Assembly: GCA_026393835.1 (NCBI GenBank)
Contig: JAPKZK010000085.1
Location: 79,886-143,885 of the forward strand
Reading direction: 5' to 3'
DNA from: Candidatus Aminicenantota bacterium
GTDB taxonomy: Bacteria; Acidobacteriota; Aminicenantia; UBA2199
DNA length: 64,000 nt
The position numbers and the translations under genes are program-made. The notes beneath the pieces were generated by a model. It ran no database searches, was not told where the DNA came from, and was given only the letters and a program-made list of their open reading frames with translations. This document shows positions 1-8,830 of the stretch, piece by piece (the first letter of the stretch is position 1; every line of letters begins with the position of its first letter).

Positions 1-999
1 GCCACCGAATCGGGTCTGGATTTCGGCAAAGCCTTGAGCACGTACATCCATGATTACCTGGGTTTGAGCCGCAAATGCCGGATTTTCGAGGTCAAACAGG
101 CTTGTTATGCCGGTACGGCGGCGCTGCACATGGCGGTTTGTTTTGTGGCATCCCAGGTTTCTCCCGGGGCCAAGGCCCTGGTGGTGGCAACGGATACGGC
201 GCGCGCCGCCGCAAAAAATACTTACGCCGAACCGACCCAGGCCGTCGGGGCGGTGGCGATACTGGTCAGCGACCGTCCCCATGTCATGGAAATCGACCTG
301 GGGGCAACGGGGTATCACAGTTATGAGGTCATGGATACCTGCCGCCCCCTCCCGGAAATTGAAACCGGGGACGCGGATTTATCCCTTCTTTCTTACCTGG
401 ATTGTTTTGAGAATAGTTATAAGGAATACGAGACCAGGGTAGAGGGGGCCAATTTCCTGGAGACTTTCGATTACCTGGCGTTTCATACGCCTTTTGCCGG
501 GATGGTGAAGGGCGCCCACCGGAAACTGCTGCGCGGCCTCTCCAGGTTGAGCCCGGACCAGGTCGAAGCGGATTTCCAAAAACGGGTTTCTCCTTCGTTA
601 AAATATTGTGTCCGCATCGGCAATGTGTATTCGGCGACCCTGTATGTCGCTCTTTGCGGGCTTATCGATCACGCTGAATTGAATGGCTCGAAACGGGTGG
701 GGTTGTTTTCTTACGGTTCGGGCTGCTCATCGGAATTTTACAGCGGCCTTATTTCGGGGCGTTCAAAAGAGGTTTTAGCCGGGATGAAAATCTCCCAGCA
801 ATTGGACCGCCGTTACGCTTTGAACATCGATGAGTATGACCGGGTATTGGATCAAAACATGGAGTGGATTTTCGGCGTCAAGGACAAGGAAGCGGATGTA
901 TCGAAATATGCAGGGATATATGATCACTCCATGGCGGGTCGAAAACTACTGGTGCTTAAACGGGTGAAAGATTATCACCGGGAATATGATTGGAGTTAA
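1..999 (+). CDS. pksG: 3-hydroxy-3-methylglutaryl-ACP synthase (PksG-like), 5' end outside window
   Basis: HMG-CoA synthase family enzyme of polyketide beta-branching: it condenses an acetyl group (carried on an ACP) onto the beta-keto group of an ACP-bound polyketide. The reading frame is open from base 1, so the TTG at 34 is not the real start and the protein lacks its N-terminus here. The catalytic cysteine lies in EVKQACYAGTAAL (Cys at nt 103-105). The downstream block YLAFHTPFAGMVKGAH carries the catalytic histidine typical of the family. A primary-metabolism HMG-CoA synthase would be possible on sequence alone. The immediately following ECH1 and ECH2 genes make the polyketide cassette (HCS-ECH1-ECH2) much more likely. 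The gene is followed 2 nt later by the next start codon, so the two are co-transcribed. Confidence 0.9.
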   Translation, partial: ATESGLDFGKALSTYIHDYLGLSRKCRIFEVKQACYAGTAALHMAVCFVASQVSPGAKALVVATDTARAAAKNTYAEPTQAVGAVAILVSDRPHVMEIDLGATGYHSYEVMDTCRPLPEIETGDADLSLLSYLDCFENSYKEYETRVEGANFLETFDYLAFHTPFAGMVKGAHRKLLRGLSRLSPDQVEADFQKRVSPSLKYCVRIGNVYSATLYVALCGLIDHAELNGSKRVGLFSYGSGCSSEFYSGLISGRSKEVLAGMKISQQLDRRYALNIDEYDRVLDQNMEWIFGVKDKEADVSKYAGIYDHSMAGRKLLVLKRVKDYHREYDWS

Positions 1000-1001
1000 C
1001 C

Positions 1002-1781
1002 ATGGCTTATGAAACCCTGGCGGTGGAGAAAACCGTCGCCGGTATGACCATTACCATCAATCGTCCGCAGCAGCGGAACAGCATCAATAATAAGATGTTG
1101 GAAGAGATCAACCGGGTCCTGGACCAGGTGGAAGAGGATGACCAATGCCGGTTGGTGGTATTGGCCGGGCAGCCGGGGACCTTTTGCACCGGCATGGATC
1201 TCGAGGAGTTTTCTGCCGTGAAATCGCAGTCGGAAACAGGGCCGGTTAAATTGGGGTCCAATCTTTATATGGCAACGCTTAAGCGTTTTACGTTGGTTCC
1301 GCGGGTGGTAATCGCGGTGGTGGATGGCCAGGTAATGGCCGGGGGAGTGGGTTTGGCTGCGGCCAGCGACCTGGTTATTGCCACGCCGCGCTCCCAGTTT
1401 TGTTTATCCGAGGCATTGTGGGGTTTGCTGCCGGCCATGGTAACCCCTTTCCTGGTTCGCAGGGTGGGTTTCCAGGCGGCTTACCGGATGACATTAACCA
1501 CGGCGCCGGTGCTTTCCCGGGAGGCGTTGGAAATAAAATTGGTGGATGAGATCAGCGAATCGCCCTTTGACAGTGTCCATCGATTATGGCTGCGCCTATC
1601 GAAATTATCTGTCCCTACTTTGCGAAACTTGAAAGAGTATTTCCGGAAGATGTGGCTTATCACGGAATCGATGGAGAACATTGCCGTCTCCGAGATTGAG
1701 CGTCTCTCTTCCGATCCTAAAGTTATTGAAAATATTTCCAATTATGTCAAATATGGTATATTCCCCTGGGATAAAACTTAA
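1002..1781 (+). CDS. pksH: Enoyl-CoA hydratase/isomerase family, PksH-like ECH1 dehydratase
   Basis: Crotonase-fold protein of 259 aa. In beta-branching cassettes ECH1 dehydrates the HMG-ACP intermediate to 3-methylglutaconyl-ACP. Oxyanion-hole segments are visible as CTGMDLEEF (about residues 62-70) and MAGGVGLAAASD. A TTG at 990 would give four more residues, but ATG at 1002 has a GGAG box 6 nt upstream and starts 2 nt after the HMG synthase stop, so I chose it. The assignment as ECH1 rather than ECH2 rests on order in the cassette and on the second crotonase being clearly PksI-like. A generic enoyl-CoA hydratase cannot be excluded from the sequence alone. Confidence 0.85.
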   Translation: MAYETLAVEKTVAGMTITINRPQQRNSINNKMLEEINRVLDQVEEDDQCRLVVLAGQPGTFCTGMDLEEFSAVKSQSETGPVKLGSNLYMATLKRFTLVPRVVIAVVDGQVMAGGVGLAAASDLVIATPRSQFCLSEALWGLLPAMVTPFLVRRVGFQAAYRMTLTTAPVLSREALEIKLVDEISESPFDSVHRLWLRLSKLSVPTLRNLKEYFRKMWLITESMENIAVSEIERLSSDPKVIENISNYVKYGIFPWDKT

Positions 1782-1783
1782 GC

Positions 1784-1850
1784 CTCCGGCGGCCAAAAAC
1801 CTTTTTGAAAAAAGGTTTCTGGACTTCCAAAAACTTTTGATTAAAGCTTT
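1784..1850 (-). repeat. Interspersed palindromic element, copy 1 (inverted relative to copy at 15275)
   Basis: Between ECH1 and ECH2 lies an imperfect palindrome (AAAAACCTTTTTGAAAAAAG core) ending in GCCTCCGGCGGC. Its reverse complement matches 15275-15342 over about 60 bases, including GGAAGTC, the GAAACC...GGTTTC stem and an identical GCCGCCGGAGGC end. It is therefore a dispersed REP-like or terminator-like element. Inside an operon it could cause partial termination or stabilise mRNA. Confidence 0.6.
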
Positions 1851-1886
1851 TTCGAAAAGAGCCCCCCTTAAAAAAGAGGAATCATT

Positions 1887-2660
1887 ATGAATGAAGAAAA
1901 AGTGGTAAAATTTACCAAACAGGGCAATATCGGGATTGTGGCCCTGGAAGAAAAAGAGCATAAGAATACCTTTACCCACCGTTTTGTGTTGGGATTAAAG
2001 GATACCTTCGAGGCTATCGGCCGGGACCCGGGAGTAAAGGTAGTGGTGGTGCACGGGTATGATAATTATTTCTGCTGCGGCGGCACCAAAGAGGAGTTAA
2101 TCCAACTTTACGAAAGCGCGGGTAAAGAAGAAGGCCAGGGAAAAGTGGCTTTTACCGATTTGAATTTTCATGATTTACTTTTGCGCTGCGAGGTCCCGGT
2201 TATTGCTGCCATGCAGGGGCATGCCCTGGGGGCGGGTTTGGCTTTCGGTTGTTATGCGGATATTATTATCATGGGAGAGCAATGTATTTACAGCGCCATC
2301 TTTATGAAGTATGGTTTTACTCCCGGTTTCGGGGCCACTTATATTATCCCCAGGAAATTGGGCGAAGCGCTCGGCATTGAGATGCTGATGAGTGCAAGGA
2401 ATTACTACGGCGTCGAGTTAAAGGAACGGGGAACCCCGGTCAAGATCGTCAACAAACAGGATGTGCTAAAAACTGCCCTGGAGATTGCCGCTAACCTGGC
2501 GGAGAAACCCTTGCTTTCTTTGAAAGTATTAAAAAAACATTTAACCCGGCAAATCCAGGCGGATTTGCCCGATATTATTGCCGGGGAGTTGGAGATGCAC
2601 CGGCTCACTTTTGGGCAGAAAGAGGTGCTGGAACGAATCGAAAAATTATTCGGTAATTAG
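1887..2660 (+). CDS. pksI: Enoyl-CoA hydratase/isomerase family, PksI-like ECH2 decarboxylase
   Basis: Crotonase-fold protein of 257 aa that in this pathway decarboxylates 3-methylglutaconyl-ACP to give the beta-methyl branch. The stretch HGYDNYFCCGGTKEEL (about residues 53-68) is highly characteristic of PksI and CurF-type ECH2. The second oxyanion segment is HALGAGLAFGCYADIIIM, followed by GFTPGFGATYIIP. ATG at 1887 has an AGAGG box upstream. It is separated from ECH1 by 105 bp holding a palindromic repeat but points the same way, so it very probably belongs to the same transcript. It is the last gene of the cassette, because a new promoter follows at 2697. Confidence 0.88.
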   Translation: MNEEKVVKFTKQGNIGIVALEEKEHKNTFTHRFVLGLKDTFEAIGRDPGVKVVVVHGYDNYFCCGGTKEELIQLYESAGKEEGQGKVAFTDLNFHDLLLRCEVPVIAAMQGHALGAGLAFGCYADIIIMGEQCIYSAIFMKYGFTPGFGATYIIPRKLGEALGIEMLMSARNYYGVELKERGTPVKIVNKQDVLKTALEIAANLAEKPLLSLKVLKKHLTRQIQADLPDIIAGELEMHRLTFGQKEVLERIEKLFGN

Positions 2661-2696
2661 CTCCCTGCCGGACGGACCGAAAGCGCCGTTGGTGAA

Positions 2697-2725
2697 TTGA
2701 CAATGAATTTCGAATGGAGTATATT
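2697..2725 (+). promoter_or_regulatory. Sigma70-type promoter for the LolA-like/ABC exporter operon
   Basis: TTGACA at 2697-2702, a 17-bp spacer and TATATT at 2720-2725. It sits 37 bp after the ECH2 stop and 31 bp before the ATG at 2757, so the export operon can be expressed independently of the polyketide genes. Confidence 0.65.
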
Positions 2726-2756
2726 AATAAATATAATCGCGAATGAAGAGGTTAAA

Positions 2757-3518
2757 ATGAGAAAAAAATCGTATGGAGTCATAATCTTAGGCCTGCTTTT
2801 ATTTTCGTATCATATCGCCTATGCGGCGCCGGGAAAAGCAGATGCCAAAGAGATTGTGAAAAAGATGGATGAACTGTACCGCAGTACATCCAGCATTGCC
2901 ACCGTGGAAATGGAAATTACCACCCCGCAGTGGTCACGAACCTTGAAGATGACGGCATGGAGCGTCGGGATGGATAAAACATTTATCCGCATCCTGGCGC
3001 CCAAAAAGGAAATGGGCATCGCCACCCTTCGCATGGGTAATGAAATGTGGAACTTTCTTCCCAATACCGATAAGGTTATCAAAGTACCGCCCTCCATGAT
3101 GATGGGATCATGGATGGGATCGGACTATACCAATGACGACCTGGTGAAAGAATATACTTTCATCGATGATTATACCTTTGAGTTGACAAATGTGGAGAAT
3201 CCCCAGGATGGGGTGGTGTATGTCAAATGCACGCCCAAAGAAGGGGTGCCCATCGTCTGGGGATACATCATCATCGCTGTATTGGAAAAAGATTACTCAC
3301 CCCTCTGGCAAAAATACTACGATGAAAAAGGACAATCGATGAGAGAAATGAACTTTAAGGAACCGAAAACCTTCGGTAAAAAAACAATCCCGTCGGTAAT
3401 GGAGTTGATCCCCGCCCATAAACCCGGGAATAAAACCATTATTCGCTACCTGGACGCCCAATTCGATATTAAATTATCCGAAGATATTTTTTCCCTCCGC
3501 AACCTGAGGGCACAATGA
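2757..3518 (+). CDS. LolA-like outer-membrane lipoprotein-sorting protein
   Basis: Periplasmic protein of 253 aa with a signal peptide (MRKKSYGVIILGLLLF through the AYA-AP cleavage region). The mature part resembles the LolA_like family: an early KKMDELYRS segment, FIRILAPKKEMG, LRMGNEMWNFLP and SMMMGSWMGSDYTNDDLV. LolA-like proteins form an open barrel that carries lipids or lipidated molecules. A longer ORF starts at 2697, but it would run through the promoter; ATG 2757 has a GAAGAGG box and begins exactly at the signal peptide. It heads an operon with two permeases, an ATPase and an outer-membrane barrel, which suggests a periplasm-spanning export or lipid-trafficking route. It is not the housekeeping LolA, judging from length and context. 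Confidence 0.85.
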   Translation: MRKKSYGVIILGLLLFSYHIAYAAPGKADAKEIVKKMDELYRSTSSIATVEMEITTPQWSRTLKMTAWSVGMDKTFIRILAPKKEMGIATLRMGNEMWNFLPNTDKVIKVPPSMMMGSWMGSDYTNDDLVKEYTFIDDYTFELTNVENPQDGVVYVKCTPKEGVPIVWGYIIIAVLEKDYSPLWQKYYDEKGQSMREMNFKEPKTFGKKTIPSVMELIPAHKPGNKTIIRYLDAQFDIKLSEDIFSLRNLRAQ

Positions 3519-3533
3519 GTATTTAAAAGATAG

Positions 3534-3557
3534 AATGATGAATGATGAATGATGAAA
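3534..3557 (+). repeat. ATGATGA heptamer array (TGATGAA)n
   Basis: Three to four tandem copies of the 7-mer TGATGAA lie between the LolA-like gene and the first permease. The same heptamer recurs at 33678-33707 and 40977-41005 (intergenic) and inside the NRPS genes at 49298, 50024, 51014 and 56910, so it is a dispersed simple repeat of this genome. Confidence 0.8.
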
Positions 3558-3599
3558 AAAACTGGGAAAGAAAGGATAGAAGTTAATTGGAGAACTAAG

Positions 3600-4826
3600 A
3601 TGATGTTAAAAATTGCGTTTCGGAATATTTTCCGTCAGAAGAGAAGGAGTATACTTACCGGGTTAAGTATATTCGGCGGTTTTGTGCTGTCGGCCTTTTT
3701 TATCGGCTGGTCGGACGGGTCTTACAACGATATTATCGATATGTTTACCCGCAACCGGACAGGTCATATCCAGGTACATCAAAAAGATTACCTGGACCGG
3801 CCTTCGCTGCACAAAACAATCGGTCGCTTGCCGGAAATGGACAACATTTTCCGGGAGACCCGGGGCGTCGATTCCTGGGCGCCCAGGCTCTATTGCCCTG
3901 GCCTGGTTTCCGTGGGCGAAAAAAGCTCAGGCGCCAGGATCATCGGCATCGACCCGGAAAAGGAAACCCGGACCACCCGGTTCGATAAGAAAATCATCGA
4001 AGGGGCCGTATTTCCCCCAGGCGTTTCCAAAGAAACCGTCATGGGCAAAGGACTGGCTAAATTGCTGAAAGCAAAAATAGGGGACGATGCGGTTATTCTT
4101 TCCCAGGCGGCGGACGGATCCATTGCCAACGACAAATACAGGATCGTCGGCATAATGGAAAGCGGCGATGAAAACGACGACCGAATGGCTTTTTACCTCC
4201 CCATCGATGCGGCCCGGGAACTGTTTGCGCTGCAAGGCCGCGTCCATGAAATCGCCGTTACTGTCCGGGACCTCAACGATATACCCCATATCGTCAAAAC
4301 ACTGGAAGAAAAAATCAGCGCATTGGATAACACCGCTTCTCTTGCGGTGGAGCCCTGGCAAGTCTTTGCAAAAGCCTTCTACGTCGCCATGGAAGTCGAT
4401 AAAGAAGGGATGTGGGTCATGCTTCTTATCGTTATGCTGGTGGTGGCTGTCGGCGTACTGAATACGGTGCTCATGTCGGTTCTTGAACGCCGGAGAGAAT
4501 ACGGCGTCTTAAAAGCCGTCGGTACGAAACCCGGCCAAATCGTAAAAATGGTGATGTCTGAAGTGACGATATTGACTGTGTTCTGTATTTTCGTGGGCAT
4601 TGGGGTCGGGCTTCTTCTCAATTATTATTTCACCACTCACGGTTACACACTCCCCGAACCCTTATCTTACGGGGGGATGAAATTTCAAACCATGAGAAGT
4701 GAAATCAATGCCAGGAGTTTTTATATCCCGGCCATTACCGTATTATTTGCCGCGGTAGTGGTGGGAATTTTCCCTGCCATTAAAGCGGCCCGTACCGACC
4801 CGGCTAAATCGATGCGGACCCATTAA
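3600..4826 (+). CDS. ABC transporter permease, FtsX/LolC-E/MacB type (first)
   Basis: Permease of 408 aa with the four-helix FtsX topology. One N-terminal helix follows the cytoplasmic start (MLKIAFRNIFRQKRRS, then SIFGGFVLSAFFIGW), a large periplasmic MacB-PCD-like domain spans about residues 45-270, and three C-terminal helices follow. The C-terminal part has the family pattern LNTVLMSVLERRREYGVLKAVG, where the RREYGVLKA turn couples to the ATPase. ATG at 3600 (next to another at 3603) follows GGAG; the longer ORF start at 3549 lies in the heptamer repeat and lacks support. It is the first of two different permeases, as in LolCDE, where LolC and LolE form a heterodimer around LolD. Confidence 0.85.
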   Translation: MMLKIAFRNIFRQKRRSILTGLSIFGGFVLSAFFIGWSDGSYNDIIDMFTRNRTGHIQVHQKDYLDRPSLHKTIGRLPEMDNIFRETRGVDSWAPRLYCPGLVSVGEKSSGARIIGIDPEKETRTTRFDKKIIEGAVFPPGVSKETVMGKGLAKLLKAKIGDDAVILSQAADGSIANDKYRIVGIMESGDENDDRMAFYLPIDAARELFALQGRVHEIAVTVRDLNDIPHIVKTLEEKISALDNTASLAVEPWQVFAKAFYVAMEVDKEGMWVMLLIVMLVVAVGVLNTVLMSVLERRREYGVLKAVGTKPGQIVKMVMSEVTILTVFCIFVGIGVGLLLNYYFTTHGYTLPEPLSYGGMKFQTMRSEINARSFYIPAITVLFAAVVVGIFPAIKAARTDPAKSMRTH

Positions 4827-4862
4827 ATGCATCGCAGATTCAGCGTGCAACGGAGGAATAAC

Positions 4863-6089
4863 ATGTGGTTCTATATGAAACTGGCCTGGAGAAATATTTT
4901 CAGGAATAAACGCCGGACCATCATCGCCGGCATTGCCATCGGCGTCGGGTTGGCGGCCCTGCTTTTTACCGCCGCACTGATGGAAGGTATGAATATCAAC
5001 ATGATTCAATCCGTGACTTCGTCTTTCCTGGGAGAGGCGGAAATTCACGGGAAAGGTTTCCGGGAAACCCAGGAAGTGGAGAAAACCATCGCTAACCCGG
5101 ACCAATTGACGGCGGAATTGTCGCGGGACCCGGTGGTGGAAAAATTCACGCCGCGCACATTAAGCATCGGCATGATTACTTCGCCCGCGGACGCCGATGC
5201 CGTGGTCCTGGTGGGGGTGGCGCCCGAATCGGAAAAGTATTTATCCAAAATCGATGAATCGATAGTGGCGGGGGAATTCTTTGCAGGAACCAACCCGGGA
5301 GATATCTTGATCGGCAGTAAATTGGCGGAGTTGCTGGAAGTCGCGCCCGGGGACCGCATCGTGGTTACAGTTACCCAGGCAAATAGCGGCGACCTTAACC
5401 AGGAAATGTTCCGGGTGTCCGGCATTTACCGCTTTGGCGTCCCTGAAATGGATTCCGGAATGGCTTTTATACGCCTTCAGACGGCCCAAAAAATGCTGGG
5501 GATCGGGAATGGGATTCATCAAATCGCCGTGAAATTCAACGATATCCGGATTGCCTCCCAGGGCAACCACCCCTTCTGGGAAAAATATTCCGGGTCTAAT
5601 AACGAAGCGGTGGGTTGGCCCATCCTGATGCCCCAGATGAAGACAGCCGTGGATATGTCCTGGATCAGCATCCTGATTACGGCCGTCATTTTAATGGGTT
5701 TGGTCACCTTCGGCATAATCAATACCCTATTTATGTCATTTTATGAGCGGATGTTCGAGTTTTCAATCCTGGGCGCCATCGGGACCCGTCCCGGGGGCCT
5801 TCGTAAACTGATTATCTTCGAAGCCGCCGCCCTGGGGATTATCGGTATTATTCTCGGCGTCCTGTTGGGTTCTATCGCTTTGCTCATTCTTAACAATACC
5901 GGCCTCGATTACAGGGGCATCGAATACGCCGGGGCAACCTTCAAGGAATTAATTTACCCAGCCGTCCATATATGGCACTATATCGTTTTCCCCTTCGGCG
6001 TTTTTGTTTTTACCATAGTGGTGGGGCTTTACCCCGCATGGGTCGCTTCGCGCTTGCGCCCGGCCGATGGCTTACGAAGAAGTCTATAA
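4863..6089 (+). CDS. ABC transporter permease, FtsX/LolC-E/MacB type (second)
   Basis: Second FtsX-type permease of 408 aa and the probable heterodimer partner of the preceding gene. The N-terminus MWFYMKLAWRNIFRNKRRT leads into the first helix. A periplasmic domain follows, then three helices with FGIINTLFMSFYERMFEFSILGAIG as the coupling region. ATG 4863 has a strong CGGAGG box 6 nt upstream, so the in-frame ATG at 4827 is not needed. It lies 36 bp after the first permease and 15 bp before the ATPase, in one operon. Function is inferred as extraction or export of a hydrophobic substrate from the inner membrane, powered by the ATPase at 6105. Confidence 0.85.
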   Translation: MWFYMKLAWRNIFRNKRRTIIAGIAIGVGLAALLFTAALMEGMNINMIQSVTSSFLGEAEIHGKGFRETQEVEKTIANPDQLTAELSRDPVVEKFTPRTLSIGMITSPADADAVVLVGVAPESEKYLSKIDESIVAGEFFAGTNPGDILIGSKLAELLEVAPGDRIVVTVTQANSGDLNQEMFRVSGIYRFGVPEMDSGMAFIRLQTAQKMLGIGNGIHQIAVKFNDIRIASQGNHPFWEKYSGSNNEAVGWPILMPQMKTAVDMSWISILITAVILMGLVTFGIINTLFMSFYERMFEFSILGAIGTRPGGLRKLIIFEAAALGIIGIILGVLLGSIALLILNNTGLDYRGIEYAGATFKELIYPAVHIWHYIVFPFGVFVFTIVVGLYPAWVASRLRPADGLRRSL

Positions 6090-6104
6090 AACCAGGAGAT
6101 AAAA

Positions 6105-6803
6105 ATGGAAAATCAAAACTCTATTATTTCAACAGAAGATGTGAAAAAAATCTATAAAGATAACGGGGTCGAAGTCCCGGCGGTAAGGGGGATCAGTATG
6201 ACTATCACCCCCGGTGAATTTACCGCTGTCGTGGGGCCTTCCGGTTCCGGTAAAACCACTTTTTTAAATATTATTTCCGGCCTGGATAACCCCAGTGGGG
6301 GAAAAGTCCTGCTGAAAGGGAAACCCCTTTCCGAGATGAAAGGCAAGGAACTGTCCGATTTTCGCCGTGATCATATCGGGTTTATATTCCAGGCGTACAA
6401 TCTGATACCCGTTCTGACGGTAGAGGAGAATGTGGAGTACATCATGCTGCTGCAGGGAATCCCCAAAAAGGAGCGGCGCCAGCGGGTGCTGGAAATACTC
6501 AGGAAAGTGGGTTTGGAAGAATATATCGACCGGCTGCCGCCGAAACTTTCCGGCGGACAGCAGCAGCGGGTGGCCATAGCGCGGGCCATGGTTTCCAAAC
6601 CGGACCTGATCCTGGCGGACGAACCCACTGCCAACCTCGACTCCAAAACCGGCGCCGAACTGCTGGATATGATGCGCGAACTGAACCGGACCACCGGGAT
6701 GACGTTCCTTTTCTCCACCCATGATAAGATGATCATGGATCGGGCCAGGCGTGTTATCACCCTGCAAGACGGCCTGGTGGTCAAAGATGAAGTTAAAGGT
6801 TGA
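6105..6803 (+). CDS. ABC transporter ATP-binding protein, LolD/MacB family
   Basis: Nucleotide-binding subunit of 232 aa, typical for LolD-type ATPases. Walker A is GPSGSGKTT (about residues 44-52), the signature is LSGGQQQRVAIARA (about 147-160), Walker B is LILADEPTANLDS and the H-loop is FSTHD. The LolD-family region IGFIFQAYNLIPVLTVEENV is also present. The AGGAGATAAAA before the ATG is a clear ribosome site. Its stop overlaps the region just before the following gene's ATG at 6806, so the operon is tightly coupled. Together with the two permeases it forms a mechanotransmission-type ABC complex. Confidence 0.92.
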   Translation: MENQNSIISTEDVKKIYKDNGVEVPAVRGISMTITPGEFTAVVGPSGSGKTTFLNIISGLDNPSGGKVLLKGKPLSEMKGKELSDFRRDHIGFIFQAYNLIPVLTVEENVEYIMLLQGIPKKERRQRVLEILRKVGLEEYIDRLPPKLSGGQQQRVAIARAMVSKPDLILADEPTANLDSKTGAELLDMMRELNRTTGMTFLFSTHDKMIMDRARRVITLQDGLVVKDEVKG

Positions 6804-6805
6804 AA

Positions 6806-8086
6806 ATGAAAAAATTCCTGGCCGGTATTTTTATTTTAACAATTCTGTCATTACCCGGGCTGTCGGCTGACTGGTTTAAGGTTCACGGGTATTACAAGGT
6901 TTTTTTTGTCGGCTTAAAGGAACCAGCTTACAAAGGGCAAGACAAGGAAACGACCAATGCGCCTATCGGCGCCGCCAATAACCGGTTGAGGCTTAAATTG
7001 TCCGCGAAGCCCCTGTCCTGGCTTTCGCTGGATGCGGCGTACGATTTCTCCCCCCGCATCCAGGACCCTTCGTTGTTTAATGAGAGCGTTTTTATCGCCC
7101 CTTCTTCTTCTTTAAGTTACCGGTTGGAAGATTTTCCTTCCCGGCTTTATCCGCGTCAGGGAGAGAAGGTTGACAGCTTTGGAGTTTTTCACAACCTGGA
7201 CCGGTTGCTCTTGACCATTAAAACCGGCGCCGCGGATATATTTATCGGGAGGCAGGCCATAGCCTGGGGCAGTGGGCGTTTGTTTAATCCCACGGATGTG
7301 GTGGCGCCGTATGCCTTTAATGAACTGGATAAAGAAGAGCGGCAGGGGGTGGACGCCGTCCGTATCCGGGTTCCCCTGGGTCGGATGGATGAATTGGACA
7401 TGGGGTATATTTTCGGCAGGCATTTCCAGTCACAGTACAGTGCGTTTTACATCCGGGGGAAAACCTATATATTGAAAACCGATATATCCGGCCTGGTAAT
7501 GAGGTTTAGGAAGAATTTATTAATCGGTCTGGATATGGCCCGGTCTATCGGCGGGGCCGGCGCCTGGTTTGAGGCCGCTTATGTTTTGCCTTACCGGTTC
7601 GCTAAGGATGAAGACGTCGATTTGATCGATAAAAAATACCGGGAAAATTATCTCAGGGCGTCGCTGGGTATGGATTACAATTTCAGTGGAAGGTTTTATG
7701 GATTTTTCGAATACCATTATAATGCCGCCGGGATGAGCAAGCCTGGGGATTACAATGAAGTTTTTCGCACCATTGCTTTCCGGGAAGGGTCGGTTTATCT
7801 CATGGCGAAGCATTACCTGGATGTTGGGTTCACCTACCAGGTAACGCCGTTGATACCATTTAGCGGTCTGGTGATAATGAATTTCACCGATGGTTCCGTT
7901 ATACTTTCGCCCAGCCTGGAATACAATATCGCGGAGAATATTTACCTTTCGTTCGGGGCTTATCTCGGCGTCGGTAAAGAGCCCGGGTTAATCGAACTAG
8001 CTCCCGATACTAAAATAACGCGGTACTATTCCGAGTTTGGGGCATACCCGGCCATGGTTTATACCTCTTTCCGGGTTTATTTTTAA
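6806..8086 (+). CDS. Outer-membrane beta-barrel protein of the export operon
   Basis: Protein of 426 aa with a signal peptide (MKKFLAGIFILTILSLPGLSA) and a body rich in alternating aromatic and polar residues ending in RVYF, as expected for an outer-membrane barrel with a C-terminal aromatic residue. Segments such as FIGRQAIAWGSGRLFNPTDV resemble the porin-like barrels that often accompany LolA-like/FtsX operons. TTG at 6800 gives two extra residues, but ATG at 6806 starts the signal peptide. As the last gene of the operon it would provide the outer-membrane end of the system. I do not recognise a specific substrate. Confidence 0.75.
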   Translation: MKKFLAGIFILTILSLPGLSADWFKVHGYYKVFFVGLKEPAYKGQDKETTNAPIGAANNRLRLKLSAKPLSWLSLDAAYDFSPRIQDPSLFNESVFIAPSSSLSYRLEDFPSRLYPRQGEKVDSFGVFHNLDRLLLTIKTGAADIFIGRQAIAWGSGRLFNPTDVVAPYAFNELDKEERQGVDAVRIRVPLGRMDELDMGYIFGRHFQSQYSAFYIRGKTYILKTDISGLVMRFRKNLLIGLDMARSIGGAGAWFEAAYVLPYRFAKDEDVDLIDKKYRENYLRASLGMDYNFSGRFYGFFEYHYNAAGMSKPGDYNEVFRTIAFREGSVYLMAKHYLDVGFTYQVTPLIPFSGLVIMNFTDGSVILSPSLEYNIAENIYLSFGAYLGVGKEPGLIELAPDTKITRYYSEFGAYPAMVYTSFRVYF

Positions 8087-8103
8087 TTAACCATTGATCC
8101 GGG

Positions 8104-8164
8104 CCCACGAATGACACGAATTAACACGAAAAAAGATGAGCCACGGACGAACACGAACGGACAC
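8104..8164. repeat. CACGAA-type short interspersed repeat
   Basis: The 137-bp gap after the barrel gene contains CCCACGAATGACACGAAT-like sequence followed by CCACGGACGAACACGAACG. A near copy lies at 33633-33660. Such ACACGAA repeats are non-coding dispersed repeats. I see no gene in this gap. Confidence 0.6.
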
Positions 8165-8223
8165 TGACTGAAAAAAAAGAAGTTGAAAAGCCGGGAATAG
8201 CGACGATTGCACGTGCTTCGAAT

Positions 8224-8830
8224 TTATTTTTGACCGATGTAAACCAAATCCGATCCGTAAAATATCAACACCAGCTTTATCACCTGGGTTTTTTCCATAC
8301 TCTTCTTGAATTTTTCGTCGATACTGTAATTACGAAGCTGTTCTTCCGCTTCTGTTTTCAATTTTTCAATAATCCCCCGGGCAGGTTTTGCCGGTTTCAT
8401 TGGGAATTTCCAGGCGCACATTCTGGTCGATTAAATCATCAGGGATATCGTGGCCTAAAATGCACCTGTTGATGAAATACAACACCATATCCGGGTTAAA
8501 CAGATCGACGTTATCTTTCGGGGAAAACCGGTAATTGCCGTACCACTCGGTCATGATTTCCATTATGTATTCCGTTGGGTGCGTATGAATCCAGGTATTT
8601 TTATATAATTCGTCGAAATTTTCTTTGAATTGCACGTCGTAATAGCCATGCAGGACGGCTAGAAACAGGGATTTACCGAAACGGCGGGGACGGATAAAGA
8701 ACAAATATCGCCCGGCATTTTCGATTACCGGGATGTACCGGGTTTTATCGACGTAGTAATAATTGCCCCGCCGCATCAAGTCGTAATCCGAAATGGCATA
8801 GGGTATTTTTTTCATTTCTATTTCATTCAT
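8224..8830 (-). pseudogene. Decayed AAA-ATPase_like / PD-(D/E)XK (DUF1703-type) gene
   Basis: The N-terminal fragment (start 8830) reads MNEIEMKKIPYAISDYDLM, then YYYVDKTRYIP and FIRPRRFGKSLFL, the typical start and Walker-like region of the AAA-ATPase_like/DUF1703 family, which is normally about 500-550 aa. After about 70 residues it jumps to a much later part of the family (WYGNYRFSP..NPDMVLYFI), so a large internal piece is missing. A second frame ending at 8224 carries the C-terminal nuclease region (EEQLRNYSIDEKF, VIKLVLIFYGSDLVY). Deletion plus frame change shows the gene is dead. Intact relatives are common toxin- or defence-like multi-copy genes whose role is unknown. Confidence 0.75.
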
